Shown: piece by piece, positions 1 to 9,462 of the stretch
How positions within the stretch are numbered: position 1 is the first letter of the stretch
Layout: each line of letters starts with the position of its first letter
From: Paraburkholderia solitsugae
Lineage (GTDB): Bacteria; Pseudomonadota; Gammaproteobacteria; Burkholderiales; Burkholderiaceae
Assembly (NCBI RefSeq): GCF_013177695.1
Contig: NZ_WOEY01000051.1
Coordinates: 1-64,000 of the forward strand
Length of the DNA stretch: 64,000 bases
Direction of reading: 5' to 3'
Program-made: the position numbers and the translations under genes
Notes under the pieces: model-generated
What the model was told of the DNA's origin: nothing
Seen by the model: the letters and a program-made list of their open reading frames with translations, nothing else
Database searches by the model: none

Positions 1-218
1 ACATGTTGAATCTCCGAAGGCTGAAACCTTGACTAGGGCAACATACCGAAGCACCACGCCAGTGACAATCACTATCCTTGCCGTTAAGTGCGGCGCAGAA
101 CCAAGCGCGGGTTGCTCCCAGTATTGAGCTAATTTCGGGCGCGGTAAAATTTCAGGTTCTGCCGAAGCGGACCATAAGTCCGATCAGGTGATCGATATCC
201 ATACACTGGGGCGCAATT

Positions 219-1604
219 TTGAATAGTGCACAGCAGCAAGACGGCCTGAAGCGCGGGCTTAAGAATCGCCACATCCAGCTGATCGCGCTGGGCGGGGCGA
301 TCGGCACCGGCTTGTTTCTCGGCTCCGCCAGCGTGTTGAAGGCAGCCGGCCCGTCGATGATTCTCGGCTACGCGATCGGCGGCATCATCGCCTTCATGAT
401 CATGCGCCAGCTTGGTGAAATGGTGGCGCAGGAGCCGGTTGCCGGTTCGTTCAGCCACTTCGCGTACAAATATTGGGGCGACTTTCCCGGCTTCCTGTCC
501 GGCTGGAACTACTGGGTATTGTATGTGCTCGTGAGCATGGCCGAGCTGACCGCAGTCGGCACCTACGTGCATTACTGGTGGCCGGGGGTGCCCACGTGGG
601 TCTCGGCGCTGGTGTGCTTCGCCATCATCAACGCGATCAATCTCGCCAACGTCAAAGCGTACGGCGAAACCGAATTCTGGTTTGCGATCATCAAGGTCGT
701 GGCGGTGATCGGCATGATCCTGTTCGGCGGCTATCTGCTGATCAGCGGCCACGGCGGGCCGCAAGCCTCGATCACCAATCTCTGGGCCGACGGCGGCTTT
801 TTCCCGCATGGTTTTCACGGCCTGTTCATGATGCTCGCGGTCATCATGTTTTCGTTCGGCGGCCTCGAGTTGATCGGCATTACAGCCGCTGAAGCGGCCG
901 ACCCGCAGAAGAGCATTCCGAAGGCCGTGAATCAGGTGATCTACCGGATTCTGATTTTCTACATCTGCTCGCTGGCGGTGCTGCTCTCGCTGTATCCGTG
1001 GAATCAGGTGGCGGCCGGCGGCAGCCCGTTCGTGATGATCTTCTCGCAGATCGGCTCGACGCTGACCGCGAACATCCTCAACGTGGTGGTGCTGACCGCG
1101 GCGCTGTCGGTGTACAACAGCGGCGTGTATGCGAATAGCCGCATGCTCTACGGTCTCGCGGAACAGGGCAATGCACCGCGCGCGCTGATGATGGTCGACC
1201 GCCGTGGCGTGCCGTATATGGCGATTGGCTTGTCGGCGCTCGCCACGTTCACCTGCGTGATCATCAACTATCTGATTCCGGCCGAAGCGCTCGGTTTGCT
1301 GATGGCGCTGGTGGTGGCCGCGCTGGTGTTGAACTGGGCGCTGATCAGCCTGACGCATCTGAAGTCGCGCAAGGCGATGGTGGCGGCAGGCGAGACGCTC
1401 GTGTTCAAGTCGTTCTGGTTCCCGGTCAGCAACTGGATCTGCCTCGCTTTTATGGCGCTGATCCTCGTGATTCTGGCGATGACGCCGGGCCTGTCGGTCT
1501 CGGTGTGGCTCGTGCCCGCATGGCTGGTCGTGATGTGGGCCGGCTATGTGTTCAAGCGCCGGCGCGCAGCGATGCATGGCGGTGCGCGAGTGGCAAGGCA
1601 GTAA
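219..1604 (+). CDS. APC-family amino acid permease
   Basis: A 461-residue inner membrane transporter of the amino acid-polyamine-organocation superfamily, most like the AroP/PheP/GabP branch that takes up amino acids by proton symport. The N-terminal family signature GGAIGTGLFLG lies at residues 25-35, followed by about twelve hydrophobic segments and a short basic C-terminal tail. The reading frame is closed by a TGA at 189-191 and holds no ATG or GTG before 219, so the TTG at 219 is the best start; GGGG sits about eight bases upstream. The gene stands alone, with no partner on either side, and the substrate cannot be read from the sequence. Confidence 0.9.
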   Translation: MNSAQQQDGLKRGLKNRHIQLIALGGAIGTGLFLGSASVLKAAGPSMILGYAIGGIIAFMIMRQLGEMVAQEPVAGSFSHFAYKYWGDFPGFLSGWNYWVLYVLVSMAELTAVGTYVHYWWPGVPTWVSALVCFAIINAINLANVKAYGETEFWFAIIKVVAVIGMILFGGYLLISGHGGPQASITNLWADGGFFPHGFHGLFMMLAVIMFSFGGLELIGITAAEAADPQKSIPKAVNQVIYRILIFYICSLAVLLSLYPWNQVAAGGSPFVMIFSQIGSTLTANILNVVVLTAALSVYNSGVYANSRMLYGLAEQGNAPRALMMVDRRGVPYMAIGLSALATFTCVIINYLIPAEALGLLMALVVAALVLNWALISLTHLKSRKAMVAAGETLVFKSFWFPVSNWICLAFMALILVILAMTPGLSVSVWLVPAWLVVMWAGYVFKRRRAAMHGGARVARQ

Positions 1605-1689
1605 GGCGGATGATGGGCGCCGGGGCCGTTGGCGTCGGACCGCCCAATGTCGAGAAGAGCTTCAATATGCGGCGGAACGTCACATATTG

Positions 1690-1710
1690 CTTAGGCAATT
1701 ATTGCCTAAG
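1690..1710. promoter_or_regulatory. perfect 21-bp palindrome, probable operator
   Basis: Two perfect 10-base arms (CTTAGGCAAT and ATTGCCTAAG) around one central base, 35 bases before the start of the next small gene. No T-run follows, so it is unlike a terminator. A symmetric site of this size in a promoter region is typical of a dimeric repressor operator; the regulator is not identifiable here. Confidence 0.5.
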
Positions 1711-1745
1711 CTGATAAGTGCAATGTCGCATGTCAGGAGCCGACC

Positions 1746-1970
1746 ATGAACACCATCATCGAACACGACGCACGTTTGGACTTGTTGCTATCGATCGCGC
1801 ATGAAACGCTCGGCATCGCGACGTTCGAACTGAGCGGCAAGGCGAGCGCGGATTTACGCATCGTGCGCGTCAATAGCCTCGCGAGAGCGCTGGAAGCGGC
1901 TTACGATGCTGGCCTCATGACCGGCCGTCGAGTGAGTTCGAACGGAAGTCTTGCAGACCAACACCAGTAA
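1746..1970 (+). CDS. small conserved hypothetical protein, DUF6900-like
   Basis: A 74-residue protein with a CAGGAG ribosome binding site ending seven bases before the ATG. The pattern of an N-terminal helix followed by a segment ending ALEAAYDAG resembles DUF6900 proteins common in Burkholderia and their phages; function is unknown. It is preceded by a perfect palindrome at 1690-1710, so it may be repressor-controlled, and followed by a bidirectional terminator at 2027-2063. Family assignment is from memory of the motif, not from a search. Confidence 0.6.
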   Translation: MNTIIEHDARLDLLLSIAHETLGIATFELSGKASADLRIVRVNSLARALEAAYDAGLMTGRRVSSNGSLADQHQ

Positions 1971-2026
1971 TGCGGTTTCAATGCCTGATTTCGTTGCTTT
2001 ACGAAGGGCAATAAAGGCAGGGCAAC

Positions 2027-2063
2027 AAAAAGCCCCGCGCAGCATGGCTGGGCGGGGCTTTTT
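2027..2063. terminator. bidirectional rho-independent terminator
   Basis: Twelve-base perfect arms (AAAAAGCCCCGC and GCGGGGCTTTTT) around a 13-base loop. The T-runs on both strands allow it to end the small gene at 1746-1970 and the convergent tRNA-Leu. Confidence 0.85.
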
Positions 2064-2095
2064 GATTTTACACGGTACTGCTCTCGAATCTTTTT

Positions 2096-2180
2096 TGGTG
2101 CCCAGGGCCGGAATCGAACCGGCACGCCTTGCGGCGGGGGATTTTGAGTCCCCTGCGTCTACCAATTTCACCACCTGGGC
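2096..2180 (-). tRNA. tRNA-Leu (CAA)
   Basis: An 85-base cloverleaf including an encoded CCA. The acceptor arm GCCCAGG pairs with CCTGGGC, the anticodon stem GGGGA/TCCCC carries loop CTCAAAA (anticodon CAA, reading UUG), and the variable arm is long as expected for leucine. The T-loop GTTCGATTC is intact. Confidence 0.95.
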
Positions 2181-2287
2181 AGGTCTTCAAGCGCACGCGT
2201 CGCAAGTAGGGCGCGCGGCGAAGACGCAGATTATGGCGGAAAATTCGACGACGGGCAAGCCGGTTGCCTTCTTCTCCTGCTCAGCCA

Positions 2288-3670
2288 TCAAACCGTGCGT
2301 GAAAAACGTTCGAGCGCTTGCTGGCCGAGATAGCGGTCGAACACCATTGCGATGTTACGCACGAGCATGCGCCCGGCCATCTGCACTTCGAGCGTGCTGC
2401 CGCCTATCGACACCAGTCCGTCCTGCTCGAAGCCGCGCAAGCGCTCCAGTTCCGGCTCGAACGTATCGGCGAAGCGGATGCCGTATGCGGCTTCGAATTC
2501 ATCGAAGCGCAGTTCCAGATTGCACATCAATTGCGTGATCACATCGCGACGCAGACGGTCGTCCGCGGTGAGGCGCACGCCGCGCGTGATCGCGAGCTTG
2601 CCCGCATCGATTGCCGCGGCATAGCCGGGCAGGTCTTTAATGTTCTGCGCGTACACGTCGCCGACTTTGCCGATCGACGACGCGCCGAAACCGATCAGAT
2701 CGCATTCCGCCCGCGTGCTGTACCCCTGGAAATTCCGATGCAACGTGCACTGTGCTTGCGCGCGCGCGAGTTCGTCTGTGGGCAGCGCGAAGTGATCCAT
2801 GCCGATGTAAACATAGCCCGCGCCCGTGAGCCGCTCGACCACCCGTTGCAGGATCGTGAGGCGTACGTCAGGTGAGGGCAGCGTGGCCTCGTCCATCTGC
2901 CGTTGCATCTTGAAGAGCTGCGGCATATGCGCATACGCGAACACCGAAAGGCGATCGGGCGCGAGCTCGATCATCGTGTCGAGCGTACGGCTGAAGCTGT
3001 CGACCGTTTGATGCGGCAGCCCGTAAATCAGATCGACGCCGATCGAGTGGAACCCCGTGTCACGCGCGGCTTGCATCACCGACGCGGTCATCTCGAGCGG
3101 CTGAATGCGATTGATCGCCTGCTGCACCACCGGATCGAAATCCTGCACGCCGAGACTGAGCCGGTTGAAGCCGAGCGTGCGCAGATGCGCAACGGTCTCG
3201 GGCGAGGCTTCGCGCGGATCGACTTCGATGGAATATTCGCCTTCGGTATCGGGCAGCAACGTGAAGTGCTCGTGCGCCGTTGCCATCAGTTCCGCCATTT
3301 CATCGTGCGACAGGAAGGTGGGCGTGCCGCCGCCCCAATGCAATTGCGACACGGGGCGCCGCGTGTCGAAACACGCCGCCTGCAAAGCCATTTCACGCTT
3401 CAGGTGCTCGACATAGGGACGCGCGTGCGCGCGGTTTTTCGTGGCGACCTTGTTGCAACCGCAGTAGAAGCACACGGTGTCGCAAAAGGGGATGTGGAAG
3501 TACAGGGAGAGGTCGGTGGCAGAAGCCCCGGGGTCCGCGGCGCGCAAATAGTCGGCGGGATCGAACGCGTCGCGGAACTGCAAGGCGGTCGGATAGGACG
3601 TATACCGTGGACCGTTCGCGTTGTATTTGGCGAGCAGGTCGGGGCGGAATAGCGTGTTGGCGGTGGTCAT
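2288..3670 (-). CDS. hemN: oxygen-independent coproporphyrinogen III oxidase
   Basis: A 460-residue radical SAM enzyme that converts coproporphyrinogen III to protoporphyrinogen IX in heme synthesis without oxygen. The iron-sulfur cluster motif [10 protein letters not shown] is at residues 63-72 (Cys63, Cys67, Cys70, plus the extra Cys typical of true HemN). The N-terminal [14 protein letters not shown] segment is the family hallmark that separates HemN from HemW. The open frame runs 81 codons further upstream, but the conserved start is the ATG at 3668-3670, giving the usual length of about 457-460. It is divergent from the cysteine-cluster gene at 3891. A HemW paralogue lies at 48665. Confidence 0.95.
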   Translation of the reverse strand: MTTANTLFRPDLLAKYNANGPRYTSYPTALQFRDAFDPADYLRAADPGASATDLSLYFHIPFCDTVCFYCGCNKVATKNRAHARPYVEHLKREMALQAACFDTRRPVSQLHWGGGTPTFLSHDEMAELMATAHEHFTLLPDTEGEYSIEVDPREASPETVAHLRTLGFNRLSLGVQDFDPVVQQAINRIQPLEMTASVMQAARDTGFHSIGVDLIYGLPHQTVDSFSRTLDTMIELAPDRLSVFAYAHMPQLFKMQRQMDEATLPSPDVRLTILQRVVERLTGAGYVYIGMDHFALPTDELARAQAQCTLHRNFQGYSTRAECDLIGFGASSIGKVGDVYAQNIKDLPGYAAAIDAGKLAITRGVRLTADDRLRRDVITQLMCNLELRFDEFEAAYGIRFADTFEPELERLRGFEQDGLVSIGGSTLEVQMAGRMLVRNIAMVFDRYLGQQALERFSRTV

Positions 3671-3890
3671 GGGGCGCTCGGGTTTGACAGCCACCCTTGA
3701 AGAGGCACGAGCCGGCGGATTCTCGGGACCGGATCGAACAGCGCAGACGCCTCTTGAGCGTGGCCTTTCGTATCCGTCCAGTTTACGTGAGCGACCCGTT
3801 GCCGGATTGTGTAAAAAGGTCGCACGGGATGCGATGGCACAATGCGGGTCTGGTGTTGCGTTGTCTGTTTTTGAGTTCAGGAAAAATGTC

Positions 3891-4220
3891 GTGACTGATG
3901 TGCCGAATAGCATTGTGAAGCGCGAGTTCCCATTCGATGTGGCCGGTCATGCGTGCCGTCCCGATTGCGGCGCGTGCTGTATCGCGCCGTCGATTTCGAG
4001 CCCGATCCCTGGTATGCCGAATGGCAAGCCGGCGGGCGTGCGCTGCGTGCAACTCGGCGACGATCTGCGCTGCGCGATCTTCGGCCTGCCGGAGCGGCCG
4101 GCGTGCTGTTCCGGTCTGCAACCGCAGGTGGAAATGTGCGGCGCGAGCCGCGGCGAAGCACTCGCATGGCTCACCCAGCTTGAAACGCAGACGCAACCGG
4201 AACCGGCGGTGCGCCGATAG
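3891..4220 (+). CDS. YkgJ-family cysteine-cluster protein
   Basis: A 109-residue protein starting at GTG 3891, nine bases after an AGGA. It carries the YkgJ-type pattern: an N-terminal CRPDCGACC (Cys22, 26, 29, 30), then RCVQL (Cys52), RCAIF (Cys61) and ACC...CG (Cys72, 73, 83). This family binds a metal, probably zinc or an iron-sulfur cluster; its cellular role is not established. GTG codons at 3900 and 3915 are alternative starts and would not affect the cysteine core. Divergent from hemN, but no functional link can be shown. Confidence 0.8.
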   Translation: MTDVPNSIVKREFPFDVAGHACRPDCGACCIAPSISSPIPGMPNGKPAGVRCVQLGDDLRCAIFGLPERPACCSGLQPQVEMCGASRGEALAWLTQLETQTQPEPAVRR

Positions 4221-4307
4221 CGCGCGGACGGTTCCGCTACGTCATCCACCCGGACAAACAAGCCAACGTAACCGCATGGTCGAAAAGGCTTCCACAGGAG
4301 ATTTCGC

Positions 4308-4901
4308 ATGACTCGACCCGCAGCGCCGACCCGGCGCCGCTTCCTGCTTGCCGCACTGACAGGCTCTACCGCGCTTGGCATCACCGTGTCGCTGGCGGCC
4401 TGCGCGACGCCCATCTTTCCGTTCATTCCGTCGCACTACACGTTCTCGCAGCAGCAGGTGCAGGAGGCGGTGCAGCGCAAATTCCCATATCAGCGCACGG
4501 TTTCGCAAGTGTTCGAGGTCGCGCTGACCAATCCGGTGGTCGGCTTCCTGCCGGACGCGAACCGCGTCTCGGTGAAACTTGATGCGCGGCTCGTGAGCCC
4601 GTTCATGCCGCAGCCGGTCGACGGCGTCTTCACGCTGTCGAGCGAACTGGCCTATGACGCCGCCAGCAAATCGGTCGTGCTGAAGTCGCCGAATGTCGAC
4701 AACGTCAGCGTGAGCGGCGGCGCGCAGGCTTACACGCAGCAGATCAACGCCGCAGCGGCCGTGCTTGCCACGCAGTTGCTGACCAACTACCCGATCTACA
4801 CCTTCAAGCCCGAACAACTGCAATTTGCCGGCGTGAACTACGAACCCGGTACAATCACAATCCTTACAAACGGCATACGCGTACAAATCGTCGAGAAATG
4901 A
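4308..4901 (+). CDS. DUF1439 (YceB-like) lipoprotein
   Basis: A 197-residue predicted lipoprotein. RRRFLLAAL gives a twin-arginine-like basic start, the hydrophobic segment runs to residue 31 and the lipobox LAAC places the lipidated cysteine at residue 32. The rest resembles the DUF1439/YceB family of outer membrane lipoproteins, whose role is unclear. It is 81 bases before uppP on the same strand, so co-transcription is possible. Confidence 0.8.
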   Translation: MTRPAAPTRRRFLLAALTGSTALGITVSLAACATPIFPFIPSHYTFSQQQVQEAVQRKFPYQRTVSQVFEVALTNPVVGFLPDANRVSVKLDARLVSPFMPQPVDGVFTLSSELAYDAASKSVVLKSPNVDNVSVSGGAQAYTQQINAAAAVLATQLLTNYPIYTFKPEQLQFAGVNYEPGTITILTNGIRVQIVEK

Positions 4902-4982
4902 CGCTGCGCGCGGCCGGCAGGGCCGCGCGCGCACCGTGTTGACCCTGTTCATATCGACTATCTACAGCGATGAGGGTCACGG

Positions 4983-5819
4983 ATGGACTGGCTAATGGCT
5001 TGCAAGGCGCTGATTCTGGGCGTCGTCGAAGGGTTGACGGAATTTTTGCCGGTGTCGAGCACCGGCCATTTGATCGTCGCGGGCAGTCTGCTCAATTTCA
5101 CGGATGACCACGCGAAAACCTTCGATGTCGTGATCCAGCTTGGCGCGATTCTGGCCGTGTGTTGGGAGTTTCGCCGTCGCATCGGCAGCGTGGTGGTCGG
5201 CTTGCCCAGCCGGCCCGACGCAAGGCGTTTTACGCTGAATGTGATCATTGCGACGATTCCGGCCGTCGTGCTCGGCTTGCTGTTCGAAAAGGCCATCAAG
5301 GCGGCGCTGTTTTCGCCGGTGCCCGTCGCGTTCGCGCTGGTGGTGGGCGGGGTGGTGATCCTGTGGGCGGAAGCGCGCCAACGAGCACGCGGTGACGCGG
5401 CGGCGCGCGTTCAGCACGTTGACGATTTGAGCCCGTTGGATGCGTTGAAAGTCGGCCTTGCTCAATGTTTCGCGCTGATACCTGGCATGTCGCGCTCGGG
5501 TTCGACGATCATCGGCGGGATGCTGTTTGGCCTCGAGCGGCGTGTGGCTACGGAGTTTTCTTTCTTCCTCGCGATTCCGATCATCTTCGGTGCGACGGCG
5601 TACGAGCTCTATAAAGACTGGCATTTACTGTCTGTCGACGCGCTCGGCAGTTTCGCGCTCGGCTTCGTGGCTGCCTTCATCAGCGCCTTCGCCTGCGTGC
5701 GCTGGCTGCTGCGCTACATCTCCGCGCACGATTTCACCGTGTTCGCGTGGTACCGGATCGGCTTCGGTCTGTTGATCCTGCTGGTGGGCTATAGCGGCGC
5801 ATTGAGCTGGGCGGACTGA
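4983..5819 (+). CDS. uppP: undecaprenyl-diphosphatase
   Basis: A 278-residue integral membrane enzyme (UppP/BacA) that removes a phosphate from undecaprenyl pyrophosphate so that the lipid carrier for peptidoglycan and other cell-envelope polymers can be reused; it confers bacitracin tolerance. The catalytic motif [15 protein letters not shown] is at residues 16-30 and the second motif PGMSRSGST near residue 168, with eight or so hydrophobic segments. A clear terminator follows at 5845-5880. Confidence 0.95.
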   Translation: MDWLMACKALILGVVEGLTEFLPVSSTGHLIVAGSLLNFTDDHAKTFDVVIQLGAILAVCWEFRRRIGSVVVGLPSRPDARRFTLNVIIATIPAVVLGLLFEKAIKAALFSPVPVAFALVVGGVVILWAEARQRARGDAAARVQHVDDLSPLDALKVGLAQCFALIPGMSRSGSTIIGGMLFGLERRVATEFSFFLAIPIIFGATAYELYKDWHLLSVDALGSFALGFVAAFISAFACVRWLLRYISAHDFTVFAWYRIGFGLLILLVGYSGALSWAD

Positions 5820-5844
5820 GTCTCCGCTTGTCGTTCGGCTCATG

Positions 5845-5880
5845 AAAAAAGGTCCGCGTTTGTTTGCGGACCTTTTTCTT
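5845..5880. terminator. bidirectional terminator between uppP and trmB
   Basis: Perfect arms AAAAAGGTCCGC (5846-5857) and GCGGACCTTTTT (5866-5877) with an eight-base loop. T-runs on both strands suit the convergent genes uppP and trmB. Confidence 0.9.
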
Positions 5881-5907
5881 ATGGCGAGCGAGTCGTTGCG
5901 TGCAGTT

Positions 5908-6696
5908 TTACGACGCGGCGCGCTTCCTGAACACCAGATCCCACACCCCATGCCCGAGCCGTAGCCCACGGCGCTCGAACTTCGTCACCGGACGATAGTC
6001 GGGACGCGGCGCGTAGTCGTCGGCGGTATTGTCCAGCGCGGGATCGGCGCCTAGCACTTCGAGCATCTGCTCGGCGTAGTTTTGCCAGTCGGTCGCGCAA
6101 TGCAGATAGGCGCCCGGCTTCAGACGCGAAACCAGCAACGCGACGAACTTCGGCTGGATCAGCCGGCGCTTGTGGTGGCGCGCCTTGTGCCACGGGTCTG
6201 GAAAGAAGATATGAACGCCGTCGAGGCTGTCTGGCGCAATCATCTGTTCGAGGACTTCGACCGCGTCGTGCTGAATGATGCGGATGTTCGACAGGTCCTG
6301 CTCGCCCATCAGCTTCAGCAGCGCGCCTACGCCTGGCTCGTGCACTTCGACGCCGAGGAAGTCGTCGTCAGGGCGGTGCGAGGCGATCTCCGCAGTGGTC
6401 GCGCCCATCCCGAATCCGATTTCCAGCACGCGCGGCGCAGCGCGGCCGAACACGCTATTCCAGTCGGGTTGCTCTGGCGTGAAGGGCACAACGAAACGTG
6501 GACCGAGTTCGTCCATCGCGCGGCGCTGGCCGGTCGACACGCGACCCGCACGCGTGACAAAGCTGCGAATACGGCGTCGATGCAAGGTTTCTTCTTGCGG
6601 GGCGTCGGTGCCGGTATCGGCCGGTTGGCCTTCGGTTTCGGTGGAAGCCGGCGGAAGTTCGTCCGGCAGGCCGGCGTCGTTTGGATCGTGGATCAT
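5908..6696 (-). CDS. trmB: tRNA (guanine-N7-)-methyltransferase
   Basis: A 262-residue SAM-dependent enzyme that methylates G46 in the tRNA variable loop. The SAM site EIGFGMGA lies at residues 92-99, and [15 protein letters not shown], the catalytic and tRNA-binding motif of TrmB, near residue 170. The first 40 residues are acidic and poorly conserved, as often in this group. The frame continues upstream to 7068, but that stretch contains a hairpin terminator, so the ATG at 6694-6696 is preferred. The upstream region may be a structured leader. Confidence 0.92.
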   Translation of the reverse strand: MIHDPNDAGLPDELPPASTETEGQPADTGTDAPQEETLHRRRIRSFVTRAGRVSTGQRRAMDELGPRFVVPFTPEQPDWNSVFGRAAPRVLEIGFGMGATTAEIASHRPDDDFLGVEVHEPGVGALLKLMGEQDLSNIRIIQHDAVEVLEQMIAPDSLDGVHIFFPDPWHKARHHKRRLIQPKFVALLVSRLKPGAYLHCATDWQNYAEQMLEVLGADPALDNTADDYAPRPDYRPVTKFERRGLRLGHGVWDLVFRKRAAS

Positions 6697-6834
6697 TGTC
6701 GATACTGCTACAAGGGTGAGGGCATGGCGGCTTGCATGGCGCGTTGCGAGGCACGTTTGCGCTTGCGCGGCACGGGCCGCAGTTCGCAGGCGCGGCGGTT
6801 CGCTCGAATCGGCATGCATGGCCGCTGCCACTAC

Positions 6835-6863
6835 AAAAAAGCCGCCTTCATGGGAGGCGGCTC
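6835..6863 (-). terminator. hairpin terminator upstream of trmB
   Basis: On the minus strand GCCGCC and GGCGGC enclose a nine-base loop and are followed by seven T residues. No protein gene ends just before it, so it should close a short RNA or act as an attenuator in the trmB leader. Confidence 0.7.
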
Positions 6864-6950
6864 GTGCGGGATTCTGCTGACGGCTCAGCAGGAAGGTGGA
6901 GCGGGCATTACGAGTGCGCGTAAGGTAGCACACCCGAAAAGGGTGCGTCC
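6835..6950 (-). ncRNA. candidate structured RNA or trmB leader
   Basis: Three hairpins follow one another on the minus strand in the 386 bases between trmB and the next gene: CACCC/GGGTG with a five-base loop (6931-6945), CTGCTGA/TCAGCAG with a four-base loop (6874-6891), and the T-tailed terminator at 6835-6863. This arrangement fits a small RNA of about 110-150 bases or a transcription attenuator. I match it to no known family, and no convincing promoter is visible. Confidence 0.4.
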
Positions 6951-7082
6951 AGACGGTGGCGGGCTTGAAGGGGGCTGAAACCGGCATCAATATTACGTTT
7001 TCATAACCGTGATTGCCATTCGTATGATTTAATCGCGTTGTAAGCCATCCCGTTGCAACGATTATCAAAACGAAAATCCACT

Positions 7083-7466
7083 ATGGGCAAACACGTACAC
7101 AATCATCGTGAGGCAAAAGCCGCCAAAACGGATAGGGTCGCTATCGATCCAACTGCGGTTCCGACCACCTCCCAGAATGCACTTCGCAAAGCTATGGGCA
7201 TTGAAGGCGTTCCGCTCACGCAATGCAACGATTTACTGTGGCTCATGGCGCAGGAGTCGAGCGGCGTGGTGGACGTGCGCAATGGGAAGTCGTCCGCACG
7301 CGGGCTTTATCAGTTGTTGCGGCCTCAATATGAATTGAATCCGAATGGCGAAAAATCGTTGCGTAATGCCGTTGAGGAATGTCAGGGCGGGATTCGCTAT
7401 ATTCTCGGGCGGTATCACACCGCTGCATCAGCGCGGCTGTTCTGGGAAAAACACCACTGGTATTGA
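7083..7466 (+). CDS. lysozyme-like (SLT/Apf C-terminal-type) protein
   Basis: A 127-residue protein. Residues about 47-127 match the lysozyme-like fold seen at the C-terminus of aggregation-promoting factors and small transglycosylases: LLWLMAQESSG holds the probable catalytic Glu, ARGLYQLL corresponds to the GL.Q motif, and GGIRYILGRYHTAASA...WY is the typical end. There is no signal peptide, and the N-terminus is basic and His-rich, so how it reaches peptidoglycan is unclear. No good ribosome binding site is visible. It is three bases from the next gene, so the two are probably coupled. Confidence 0.65.
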   Translation: MGKHVHNHREAKAAKTDRVAIDPTAVPTTSQNALRKAMGIEGVPLTQCNDLLWLMAQESSGVVDVRNGKSSARGLYQLLRPQYELNPNGEKSLRNAVEECQGGIRYILGRYHTAASARLFWEKHHWY

Positions 7467-7469
7467 GCA

Positions 7470-7949
7470 ATGAAAAAGTTTCTATTGATGGGCTTCGTGT
7501 CGGCCATGTGCTGGATGAGCGTCGCGCAAGCCGCTGATGCCGGTGTGCCGCGCTTTGAAGACTTCGCGGTGAACGACACATTTGCGGGCAAAGCGGCGAA
7601 AGTGCGGCTCGTATCCGCGGACGACAAGGAATATGCGACGCGTATCCGCGAAGCCAGCCGGCAGAAGCCGAACTTCGCCGGGCACTACGTGCTGGCAAGC
7701 TGGGGCTGCGGGACGTCCTGCGTGTCCACTGTGGTGATCGATGCGAAGACCGGCCGCGTCACGTGGCTGCCTTTTACGGTGTGCTGCTGGGACGTGGATG
7801 TGCAGGAGCCGATCGAATTCCGGCGCGACAGCCGCCTGCTGGTGGTTCACGGCAGCAGGAATGAAGAGGGTGGCGGGACGTACTACTACGCGTTGGACAA
7901 AGACAGCTTCAAACTGGTTAAGGTGGTTGAGAAGGCTGCGAAGAACTAG
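7470..7949 (+). CDS. exported hypothetical protein
   Basis: A 159-residue protein with a clear Sec signal peptide (MKKFLLMGFVSAM...AQAADA, cleavage near residues 21-22), so probably periplasmic. The mature part has four cysteines in the middle (WGCGTSC and VCCWD) that could form disulfides. I do not recognise the family. The ATG lies three bases after the stop of the lysozyme-like gene, suggesting joint expression; a regulatory or protective role towards that enzyme is only a guess. Confidence 0.7.
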   Translation: MKKFLLMGFVSAMCWMSVAQAADAGVPRFEDFAVNDTFAGKAAKVRLVSADDKEYATRIREASRQKPNFAGHYVLASWGCGTSCVSTVVIDAKTGRVTWLPFTVCCWDVDVQEPIEFRRDSRLLVVHGSRNEEGGGTYYYALDKDSFKLVKVVEKAAKN

Positions 7950-8123
7950 TGGCGGCTCGCGCAATGGCGTGTTGACACCGCGCCGGCTCATCGCGTCGTT
8001 GTGCGTCTTCTCGGATCAAAGGCTGGGAGGGTATGGCTGGCGGGAAATGCGACAGACTCTGCAGCAGACTCAGACCCTTTCGCGAAGCCGCCTGATCGAT
8101 CGCCAGGCGGGCTGAAAAGAATC

Positions 8124-8197
8124 TGGAGCGGGCGATGGGAATCGAACCCACGGCTCTAGCTTGGGAAGCTAGGGTATTACCATTATACGACGCCCGC
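8124..8197 (-). tRNA. tRNA-Gly (CCC)
   Basis: A 74-base cloverleaf with encoded CCA. Acceptor GCGGGCG pairs with CGCCCGC, the anticodon stem is CTAGC/GCTAG and the loop TTCCCAA gives anticodon CCC. The T-loop GTTCGATTC is intact. Confidence 0.95.
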
Positions 8198-8281
8198 AGA
8201 GCGCATGATTCTACTCGGGAAGGGGCGGTTAGCGCAAATCGCGCTGCCACCGCCCTTGCCACAAGGCGCGCGCAGCGCCGT

Positions 8282-8845
8282 TCAGATCACGAAGTAGGTC
8301 AACTGAACAGCCGCACGCGTCACCACCATTAGCAGCACCTGCACGATCACGAACAGCAGAATCGGCGAGAGGTCGATGCCGCCAAGTTGCGGCACCACGC
8401 GGCGCAGCGGATTCAGGAACGGCGCGGTCAGCTGGTACAGAATGGGCATGGCCGCCGAGCGCGGATTGAGCCACGACAGCAGCGCCATCAGGATCGTCAT
8501 CCAGATGATCAGATTCAGCGCCCACTTGATGACCGTCAGCACAGCGACGATCAGCAGTGTCGGCACGAGCGTGAGCGGATCGGCGCCTGTGAGCACCACC
8601 ATCAGCACCACATAAATGATGGCCGCAATCAAGGCGGCGACAAGACTCGCCCAGTCGATGTTGCGGGTGCTGTGCAGGATGTGCCGCAAAGGCAGCACGA
8701 TCCAGTTGGTGGCTTGCAGCACGGCGTTCGAGACGGGGTTGTACGGCGGCAAACGCACGACCTGCAGCCATGCGCGCAGCAGCAACGCGGCGCCGAACAG
8801 CGTAAAGACGGTATTGAGCAGAAAGCGGGCGATATCGCCAAACAT
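8282..8845 (-). CDS. YggT-family membrane protein
   Basis: A 187-residue integral membrane protein with two copies of the YGGT unit, each a pair of hydrophobic helices with the characteristic NP or DP turns (YNPVSNAV, LNPLRRVVP, SWLNPRSA). Family members have been linked to osmotic tolerance and cell division in other bacteria, but the role is unsettled. It stands alone upstream of tRNA-Gly on the same strand. Confidence 0.85.
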   Translation of the reverse strand: MFGDIARFLLNTVFTLFGAALLLRAWLQVVRLPPYNPVSNAVLQATNWIVLPLRHILHSTRNIDWASLVAALIAAIIYVVLMVVLTGADPLTLVPTLLIVAVLTVIKWALNLIIWMTILMALLSWLNPRSAAMPILYQLTAPFLNPLRRVVPQLGGIDLSPILLFVIVQVLLMVVTRAAVQLTYFVI

Positions 8846-9064
8846 CTCGTGTCCTTATCCTTCGGATGACGGCCGTCGATCGGCCGCGGGTGCCGGCGCG
8901 GACCGATCGGTGCGCCGGCGGGTTCATTTAGATTGCCTGCGCCGTTCCCGCGGGAGGGCGCGTGACGCGTCACAAATGGGGACGCGGTGGATCAATTTCC
9001 AGATGCTCGAGTCAGTCTAGTCGGCGAACCGCATGCCGGCCAGGCCGAACCCGGCCACGGGATA

Positions 9065-9385
9065 TCACACAGAAATCTTGATTTCGCTGATCAGAATCGT
9101 GCCATTGCCGCCGTCCGTGTAATTCGGAATGTCGGCAACCAGCTGTTCCGAGGCCGGCTTGAAGACCTTGTAGAAGTCGTCCGCGCTTTCGAACAGAAAG
9201 TGACCTGCAGCGACATACGGCGGCGGCGTTCCCGGCGGCCCGGCATTGATGCCGACGTCGACCGACCAGCCTTTCAGCGACGGCCCGAACAGCTTCGCCG
9301 CGAGCGGCATGTGCGTGACGCAGTAGTAGTCCACGTCGAAGTGGCCGTTTTCCCGGTACGGATAAAGGATGCTGACCTTGATCAT
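9065..9385 (-). CDS. EthD-domain protein
   Basis: A 106-residue single-domain protein of the EthD ferredoxin-like, dimeric alpha-beta barrel group: MIKVSILYPYRENGHFDVDYY followed by THMPLAAKLF is the typical opening. EthD proteins occur beside degradation genes but their reaction is mostly unknown. It lies 77 bases downstream of the DUF2520 oxidoreductase on the same strand. Confidence 0.8.
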   Translation of the reverse strand: MIKVSILYPYRENGHFDVDYYCVTHMPLAAKLFGPSLKGWSVDVGINAGPPGTPPPYVAAGHFLFESADDFYKVFKPASEQLVADIPNYTDGGNGTILISEIKISV

Positions 9386-9462
9386 TGTGCGTTCTCGTCT
9401 GTTGGTCCCGAAGCGCGGCGCTGGCGGATTGCGCGCGGCGCCGGACGTCACATTATCACGCC

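Noticed and set aside
1..218. possible promoter TTGACT near position 30
   Set aside because: No acceptable -10 at the right distance; the region is otherwise featureless.
129..1577. 482-codon frame on the minus strand opposite the permease
   Set aside because: His/Arg-rich with no domain and no ribosome binding site; a typical high-G+C shadow of the permease gene.
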